Shown here: positions 59,039 to 64,000 of the stretch, in pieces
How the letters are laid out: every line of letters begins with the position of its first letter
Position numbering within the stretch: the first letter of the stretch is position 1
From: Fundidesulfovibrio magnetotacticus
Lineage (GTDB): Bacteria; Desulfobacterota; Desulfovibrionia; Desulfovibrionales; Desulfovibrionaceae
Length of the DNA stretch: 64,000 nucleotides
Assembly (NCBI RefSeq): GCF_013019105.1
Contig: NZ_BLTE01000001.1
Span: 372,001-436,000, forward strand
Reading direction: 5' to 3'
Notes under the pieces: model-generated
Database searches by the model: none
The model's input: only the letters and a program-made list of their open reading frames with translations
What the model was told of the DNA's origin: nothing
Made by a program: the position numbers and the translations under genes

Positions 59039-60202
59039 ATGAAGAAACTTCGGATCGCCGTCGCTCTCGGCACGCGCCCGGAGGTTGTGAAACTGGCCCC
59101 GGTGGTCAAGGTCCTGCGTTCGCAGCCCGAAACCTTCGAGGTGTCCGTGCTTTCCACCGGACAGCACCGCCAGATGCTCGATCAGGCCCTGGCCCCCTTC
59201 GGGCTGGAGGTGCAGACAGACCTGCGCCTCATGCGCGAGAACCAGACCCTGCCGGACCTCACGGCCCTGGCGCTCACGGCCGTCACGGGCGCGCTGGCCT
59301 CGCTGCGCCCGGACATGCTCCTGGTGCAGGGTGACACCACCACGGTGCTGGCGGCCTCCCTGGCGGCCTTCTACGCCCGCGTGCCCGTGGGCCACGTGGA
59401 AGCGGGGCTGCGCAGCCACGACATGGCCAACCCCTTCCCCGAAGAGGCCAACCGCAGGCTCACCAGCGTGCTGGCGGAACTGCACTTCGCCCCCACGCCA
59501 GGGGCCGGGGCCGAACTCCTGCGCGAGGGCGTCGCGGCAGACCGGGTGGTGATCACGGGCAACACGGTGGTGGACGCCCTGCTGGAGCTGTCCGCCAGGC
59601 CTTTCAACCCGGTCGGGACTCCCCTGGAGGGCCTGCCCCTGGAGGGCAAGCGCGTGGCGCTGGTCACGTCGCACCGCAGGGAATCCTTCGACGGCGGCAT
59701 AGAGCGCATCTGCCTGGCCCTGGCCGAACTGGCCCGCGCCTTTCCCGATCTGGCCGTGGTCTACCCCCTGCACCTCAACCCCAACGTGCGCCGCGCCGCA
59801 CGGAGCATTCTGGAAGGCTGCCCCGGGGTGCACCTCACGGAGCCCCTGGACTACCCTTGCATCGTGCACCTGATGCGCCGCGCAGAGCTCATCCTCACGG
59901 ACTCCGGCGGCATCCAGGAGGAGGCCCCGACCTTCGACACCCCGGTGCTCGTGCTGCGCACGGTCACGGAGCGCCCCGAAGCCAGCCAGCGCGGCCAGGC
60001 CGTGCTGGTGGGCACGGACAAGGACCTCATCGTGGCCACGGCCTCGCGCCTGCTCACCGACCCCGCCGCCCGCGCGGCCATGACCGGCAAGGGCAACCCC
60101 TACGGCGACGGCCGCGCCGCCGGGCGCATCGCCCGGGCCATCCAGGGCTGGGCCGGGGGGCAGACGCCCCCGCTGCCGCCGGAGCTTCAGTTCGTTCCGT
60201 AG
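59039..60202 (+). CDS. wecB: UDP-N-acetylglucosamine 2-epimerase (non-hydrolysing)
   Basis: 387 residues. Makes UDP-ManNAc from UDP-GlcNAc. Motifs: ALGTRPEVVKLAPV, STGQHRQMLD, LLVQGDTTTVLA, HVEAGLRSHDMANPFPEEANRRL, VTSHRRESFD, PLHLNPNVRR, and LTDSGGIQEEAPTFDTPVLVLRTVTERPE, with catalytic Asp/Glu/His positions conserved. The ribosome-binding site (AAAGGG) is distant. No other ManNAc-using genes (wecC, wecA) are adjacent; the next gene is a membrane glycosyltransferase only 10 bases downstream, so the epimerase probably feeds it. In E. coli this enzyme is also known as NfrC from its role in phage N4 adsorption. Confidence 0.94.
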   Translation: MKKLRIAVALGTRPEVVKLAPVVKVLRSQPETFEVSVLSTGQHRQMLDQALAPFGLEVQTDLRLMRENQTLPDLTALALTAVTGALASLRPDMLLVQGDTTTVLAASLAAFYARVPVGHVEAGLRSHDMANPFPEEANRRLTSVLAELHFAPTPGAGAELLREGVAADRVVITGNTVVDALLELSARPFNPVGTPLEGLPLEGKRVALVTSHRRESFDGGIERICLALAELARAFPDLAVVYPLHLNPNVRRAARSILEGCPGVHLTEPLDYPCIVHLMRRAELILTDSGGIQEEAPTFDTPVLVLRTVTERPEASQRGQAVLVGTDKDLIVATASRLLTDPAARAAMTGKGNPYGDGRAAGRIARAIQGWAGGQTPPLPPELQFVP

Positions 60203-60212
60203 CGAGTGCGCC

Positions 60213-62483
60213 ATGTCGACGTTCGATCTCTCCATCCCCTACGCCCTGCTCGGGCTCAAGCTGTTGCTCATCCTGCTCTCGCTGGTGTTCTTCGTCAGCG
60301 GCATCGACGAGCTCTTCTTCGATTGCGTCTACCTGGTGCGCCGCATCTACAGGAAGCTTTTCATCCTGCCCAAATACGAACCCCTTACGGAAGAGAAGCT
60401 CCTGGCCGTCCCGGAAAAGCTCATCGCGGTGATGATCCCCTGCTGGGACGAGTCTGCGGTGATCCGCAAGATGCTCACCAACACCATCCGCAGCGTCAAC
60501 TACTCCAACTATTACATTTTCGTGGGCACCTACCCCAACGATCAGGCCACCCAGCGCGAGGTGGAGCTCGCCCGGGAAAGCTTCGACAACGTCCAGCGCA
60601 TCGTCTGCCCCAAGGACGGCCCCACCAACAAGGCGGACTGCCTCAACTGGGTTTACGAGGGCATCAAGGTCTTCGAGAAGGACCACGGCCTCACCTTCGA
60701 GATTTTCGTGATGAACGACTCGGAGGACATCGTGCACCCGCTCTACCTCAAGCTCTTCAACTACCTCATCCCGGCCAAGGACATGGTGCAGCTGCCCGTG
60801 TTCCCCCTGCCCGGCGTCTGGTGGAACCTCACGCGCGGGCACTACCTGGACGAGTTCGCCGAGAACCACTCCAAGGACATGACCGTGCGTGAGGTCCTGA
60901 GCCGCAGCGTGCCATCGGCGGGCGTGGGCAGCGCCTACAGCCGCCGGTCCCTGGACACCCTGGCCGCCGAGACGAACCATCAGCTCTTCAACATCAATTC
61001 CCTCACCGAAGACTACGATTTCGGCATGCGCCTGGGCAAACACGGCTTCAAGCAGATCTTCGTGCGCCACGCCATCCGCCGCACCGTGAAGAAGCGCAGG
61101 CTCTTCGGCGGCATGCGCGAGGTGGAAACCCGCGAATACGTGGTGATCCGGGAGCTTTTCCCCGGAACGCTCAGCACGGCCGTCCGCCAGAAGTCGCGCT
61201 GGGTCATCGGCATCGCGCTCCAGGGCTGGGCCTCCATCGGCTGGCAGGGGGGGTTCTGGTCCTGCTACATGCTCGCGCGCGACCGCAAGTCGCTTCTCAC
61301 CAACCAGGTGAACATGCTGGGCAACATGCTGGTGCCCGTCATCGGCGGCTTCTGGCTCTGGAAGACGCTCAACCCCGACGGCTACCGCTATCCGCCGCTG
61401 GTGGTGGAGAACACCCCCCTCTGGACGCTGCTGATCATCAACATGTTCTTCCTGGTCTGGCGCATGCTCTGGCGCGCCGTGTACACCGCGCGCATCTACG
61501 GCCCCCTGCAGGGCCTGCTCTCCGTGCCCCGGCTCTTCTGGGGCAACCTCATCAATTTTTTCGCCACCCTGCGCGCCATCCGCATGTATGTGCGCTACCT
61601 CATCACCGGCAAGATCATCGCCTGGGACAAGACCGCCCACGTCTACCCCAGCGAGGACGAACTGCGCGCCTACCGCCGACGCCTGGGCGACCTGCTCCTG
61701 GACAAGCGCTACGTCACCGTGCAGCAGCTCGACGAGGCCCTGGAACTGCAGAAATCCACCGGACAGTCCCTGGGCGAGGTGCTCCTGGCCAGGGGGCTCA
61801 TCGGGGAGGACGACCTGGTGCAGACCCTCGGTCTGCAGTTCCGCCTGAACACCTCCCGGATCGACCCCTATGCCGTGCCCGAGGACGTGCTGGAGCTCAT
61901 CCCCAGGGAGGTCGCCCAGGCCAACGACATCTTCCCCCTGGGCCTGGAACCAGCGGGGGCGCTGCGCATCGCGGTGCTCACCCCCCTGGCCGGGCCGGAG
62001 CTGCGCCGCCTGGAAGAGGCCCTGGGACGCCCCTTGGAGATGGTGCTCGCCTCCAAGAGCGACATGGCCTTCGCCCTGCGACGCGGCTACGAAAGGCTCG
62101 ATGCCCCGGACCCCGCCCAGGCCACGCCCCTGGGCGAACGCCTGGTCAAGGGCTGCGTGATCACCCCGGACCAGCTCGACGACGCCCTGCGCACCCAGCG
62201 GCGCGGCTACTCCCGCCTGGGCGACATCCTCGTTCTGGAAGGTTCGCTCCCTGCCGGGAAGCTCAACAAGGCCGTGGCGGAGTTCTACAAGGGAACGGGC
62301 GCTCACGGCCGTTTCGGGGACTTCCTGGTGGAGAAAGGCTACGTCACGCAGGCCCAGCTGGACGCGGCCCTGCGCATCCAGGCCAAGAGAGCACGCTTCC
62401 TGGGCGACATCCTCTCCGACATGGGCGTCCCCGCCGGGGACATCGACGCTGCCCTCAACGGCAAGGGGGCGTCCCGGTGCTGA
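60213..62483 (+). CDS. NfrB-like membrane glycosyltransferase with MshEN-type C-terminal array
   Basis: 756 residues. One N-terminal membrane helix (about 12-30), a GT2 catalytic domain (about 65-335) with VMIPCWDES, the metal/nucleotide motif MNDSEDIVHP (near 169), TEDYDFGMRLGKHGF (base region, near 266), and the processive-synthase motif QKSRW (near 326-330), then membrane helices about 360-385 and 405-430. The C-terminal ~270 residues contain repeated MshEN/GspE-N modules: RLGDLLLDKRYVTVQQLDEAL (near 490) with its partner SLGEVLLARGLI, a second near 639 (PLGERLVKGCVITPDQLDDAL, RLGDILVLEG), and a third near 698 (RFGDFLVEKGYVTQAQLDAAL, FLGDILSDMG). MshEN modules bind c-di-GMP. The architecture is that of E. 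coli NfrB. Spacing to wecB is 10 bases. Confidence 0.85.
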   Translation: MSTFDLSIPYALLGLKLLLILLSLVFFVSGIDELFFDCVYLVRRIYRKLFILPKYEPLTEEKLLAVPEKLIAVMIPCWDESAVIRKMLTNTIRSVNYSNYYIFVGTYPNDQATQREVELARESFDNVQRIVCPKDGPTNKADCLNWVYEGIKVFEKDHGLTFEIFVMNDSEDIVHPLYLKLFNYLIPAKDMVQLPVFPLPGVWWNLTRGHYLDEFAENHSKDMTVREVLSRSVPSAGVGSAYSRRSLDTLAAETNHQLFNINSLTEDYDFGMRLGKHGFKQIFVRHAIRRTVKKRRLFGGMREVETREYVVIRELFPGTLSTAVRQKSRWVIGIALQGWASIGWQGGFWSCYMLARDRKSLLTNQVNMLGNMLVPVIGGFWLWKTLNPDGYRYPPLVVENTPLWTLLIINMFFLVWRMLWRAVYTARIYGPLQGLLSVPRLFWGNLINFFATLRAIRMYVRYLITGKIIAWDKTAHVYPSEDELRAYRRRLGDLLLDKRYVTVQQLDEALELQKSTGQSLGEVLLARGLIGEDDLVQTLGLQFRLNTSRIDPYAVPEDVLELIPREVAQANDIFPLGLEPAGALRIAVLTPLAGPELRRLEEALGRPLEMVLASKSDMAFALRRGYERLDAPDPAQATPLGERLVKGCVITPDQLDDALRTQRRGYSRLGDILVLEGSLPAGKLNKAVAEFYKGTGAHGRFGDFLVEKGYVTQAQLDAALRIQAKRARFLGDILSDMGVPAGDIDAALNGKGASRC

Positions 62484-64000
62484 ACCCGGCCCGATCCTCC
62501 CCCGGCCGCCTCCGACGGGGCCTGACGGTCCTGGCGGCCCTCTTCGCGCTGGCCTCCTGCCCGGCGTGGCGGGGCATGGCGCTGGCGCAGAGCGTGCCGG
62601 ACTCCGTGACCCTGGAGGGCAACTGGTTCCAGCGCGAGCTCACGCGGCTCAAATCCTTCCCGCACCTGGACAAGGCGTACCGCCTGCTCGCCCAAGGCAA
62701 CCGGAGCGAGGCCGTCAGGGAATTCCAGAGCTATCTGGCCCTGGTTCCCGGCGACACCAAGGTGCAGGAACTCCTGGCGGGCCTGCTGGCCGAGGAAGGC
62801 CGCGCCGAGGAGGCTCTGCGCCAGGCCGAGGCCGTGCTGGCCGAGCGCCCCGGCCTGCCGCGCATGCGCCTGATCCGGGCCAACCTCCTGGTCCGCCTGG
62901 GCCGCGACGACGAGGCCGCCAAAGACTTCGAACAAGCTCTCGCGGATGGCGGCCAGGACCGGGAGCTTGCCCTCCAAGCCGCCTCGGGTCTGGCCGGAAT
63001 CCGCCTGCGTCAGGGCCGTCCCGCCGAGGCCCTGGCCCTGTTGGAGGCCCTGGACAAGCCCGTTCCCGTCACCTCGCCCGTGGCAACGCTCCTGCGCGCC
63101 CAGGCCCTGGTGGCGCTGGGTCGTCCGGTCGAGGCCCAGGCCCTGCTGGCAAAGTCCCTGGAGGCTGCCGCCACGCCCCAGGACAAGGCCGAAGTGCTGG
63201 ACCTCTGGGCCAAGGCCCTCGAAGACCAGGGGGACCTGGAGGGCGCGCGCGAGCGCCTGCTGGAGAGCCTGCGCACGGCCCCGGGCAGGGCCGCCGCCCT
63301 GCGCGCCCTGGCCGAGAACGCCATCCGGCGCAAGGCCCCGGAGGAGGCCGTGGAATACGCGCGGCAAGCCGAGGCGGCAGAGGCCTCCCCGGCCGCGCGG
63401 GAGCTCGCGGCCAACGCCCTGCTCCTGGCGGGACGCCCCCGCGAGGCCGCCCAACTGCTCGAGAAGATGGCCGCCGAAACCGCCGCCCAAGTGGAGCGCG
63501 ATCGCCTGACCCTGCGCGCCGCCAACGCACTCGCCCTTGCCGGCGACGACGCGGCTGCCGCCGAAGCCTACGCGCGCGCCGCACAGAGCGGCCGCGAACC
63601 CGGCGCTCTGGAAGGGCTGGCTGCGGCCTTCGAGCGCCTGGGCCGCTTCCAGGAAGCCGCCGACGCCCTCCAGAAGGCCCTGGACGCCTTCCCCTCCGGC
63701 GAGCGTCTGCTGCGCCTGGCCGGGCTGCGCAACAAGGCGGGAGACCCCACGGCCGCCGCACGGCTGGTGGAGCGGGCCCTTGCCGGGGAGCTGGCCCAGG
63801 AGGCGCGGGCCATGGCCTTGGAGGAACTGGGTCTCCTTCAGGAAGAAGCCGGGAAGAACGCCGAGGCGGCGGAGGCATGGAAACAGGCCCTCGCCTCGCG
63901 ACCGGGCGATCCCACGCTGCTCGCCCGGCTGGCTGCCGTCAGCCAGCGCATGGGGGACATCCGGGCCGCCCTGGGCTACGCCCGGGCCGCGCGCGACGCC
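62477..64000 (+). CDS. Exported TPR protein, NfrA/PgaA-like (5' part, runs off the window)
   Basis: 508 codons are present with no stop before base 64000. The GTG start overlaps the nfrB-like stop (GTGCTGA) and has AGGGGG upstream. A signal peptide (residues ~14-38, LTVLAALFALASCPAWRGMALAQS) precedes a nearly continuous array of about 13 tetratricopeptide-type repeats (for example LDKAYRLLAQGNRSEAVREF, LRRAGR-like RPAEALALLEAL units). Proteins of this build, such as NfrA and PgaA, end in an outer-membrane beta barrel that exports the polysaccharide made by the adjacent synthase. The barrel would lie beyond the window, so the assignment rests on position and architecture. Confidence 0.75.
   Translation, partial: MLNPARSSPGRLRRGLTVLAALFALASCPAWRGMALAQSVPDSVTLEGNWFQRELTRLKSFPHLDKAYRLLAQGNRSEAVREFQSYLALVPGDTKVQELLAGLLAEEGRAEEALRQAEAVLAERPGLPRMRLIRANLLVRLGRDDEAAKDFEQALADGGQDRELALQAASGLAGIRLRQGRPAEALALLEALDKPVPVTSPVATLLRAQALVALGRPVEAQALLAKSLEAAATPQDKAEVLDLWAKALEDQGDLEGARERLLESLRTAPGRAAALRALAENAIRRKAPEEAVEYARQAEAAEASPAARELAANALLLAGRPREAAQLLEKMAAETAAQVERDRLTLRAANALALAGDDAAAAEAYARAAQSGREPGALEGLAAAFERLGRFQEAADALQKALDAFPSGERLLRLAGLRNKAGDPTAAARLVERALAGELAQEARAMALEELGLLQEEAGKNAEAAEAWKQALASRPGDPTLLARLAAVSQRMGDIRAALGYARAARDA

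Noticed and set aside
1-64000. tRNA genes, CRISPR arrays, insertion sequences, prophage
   Set aside because: No cloverleaf-like segment in the intergenic gaps, no regularly spaced repeats, and no transposase or integrase reading frame were seen.

Overview
This is a very GC-rich bacterial chromosome segment. Gene content and order point to the Desulfovibrionales (Desulfovibrio/Fundidesulfovibrio-like sulfate reducers). The supporting signs are the ppsA-like / pyruvate carboxylase / biotin ligase block, an 11+ subunit complex I operon without NuoEFG, the fliR-flhB-flhA-flhF-flhG-fliA-cheY operon, and the rpmE-DUF1385-prfA block. The taxon is inferred from gene order and protein character, not from a database search. 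No tRNA, rRNA, CRISPR array, insertion sequence or prophage was found. The only toxin-antitoxin module is a BrnT/BrnA pair.

Layout. 1-5357 (minus): the 5' part of a PEP-synthase/PPDK-like gene, a pyruvate carboxylase with a C-terminal zinc ribbon, and a biotin ligase with its own Cys-rich N-terminal region. 5376-8323 (plus): CCA-adding enzyme/HD protein and a secreted DUF900-type hydrolase. 8386-8963: brnT-brnA with a palindromic operator between the -35 and -10. 8988-14569: an ACT-ACT-metallo-beta-lactamase fusion, a hotdog thioesterase, a membrane protein with a C-terminal J domain, a TtcA-like PP-loop ATPase and an M23 peptidase. 14801-23401 (plus): a flagellar export/regulation operon. 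23522-30378 (minus): an envelope operon of YdbH-like AsmA-family protein, YdbL-like DUF1318 protein and a TPR-CHAT lipoprotein, divergent from an FCD-only regulator fragment. 31088-42602 (minus): nuoABCDHIJK, two extra antiporter-like subunits with a 79-residue membrane protein between them, then nuoM and nuoN, ending in a clear terminator. 43010-53321 (minus): an orphan PAS histidine kinase, a SulP transporter, and a trehalose operon (TreS-maltokinase fusion, otsB, otsA). 53824-56308 (minus): rpmE, DUF1385, prfA. 56504-58669 (plus): thiC and gpmA. 59039-64000 (plus): wecB, an NfrB-like glycosyltransferase, and the start of an exported TPR protein.

How the genes fit together. The most interesting block is at the right edge. 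UDP-GlcNAc 2-epimerase would supply UDP-ManNAc, a membrane GT2 synthase with a C-terminal array of MshEN-type (c-di-GMP-binding) modules would polymerise it, and a large exported TPR protein would handle periplasmic/outer-membrane export. That is the architecture of the E. coli Nfr (phage N4 receptor) polysaccharide system, here as one compact operon. A second notable block couples a YdbH-like lipid-bridge protein and YdbL to a caspase-like CHAT lipoprotein, with no ynbE visible. The complex I lacks the NADH-oxidising module, so electrons probably enter from ferredoxin or another donor, and it carries extra ion-pumping subunits. The trehalose genes combine three routes of trehalose metabolism in one transcription unit.
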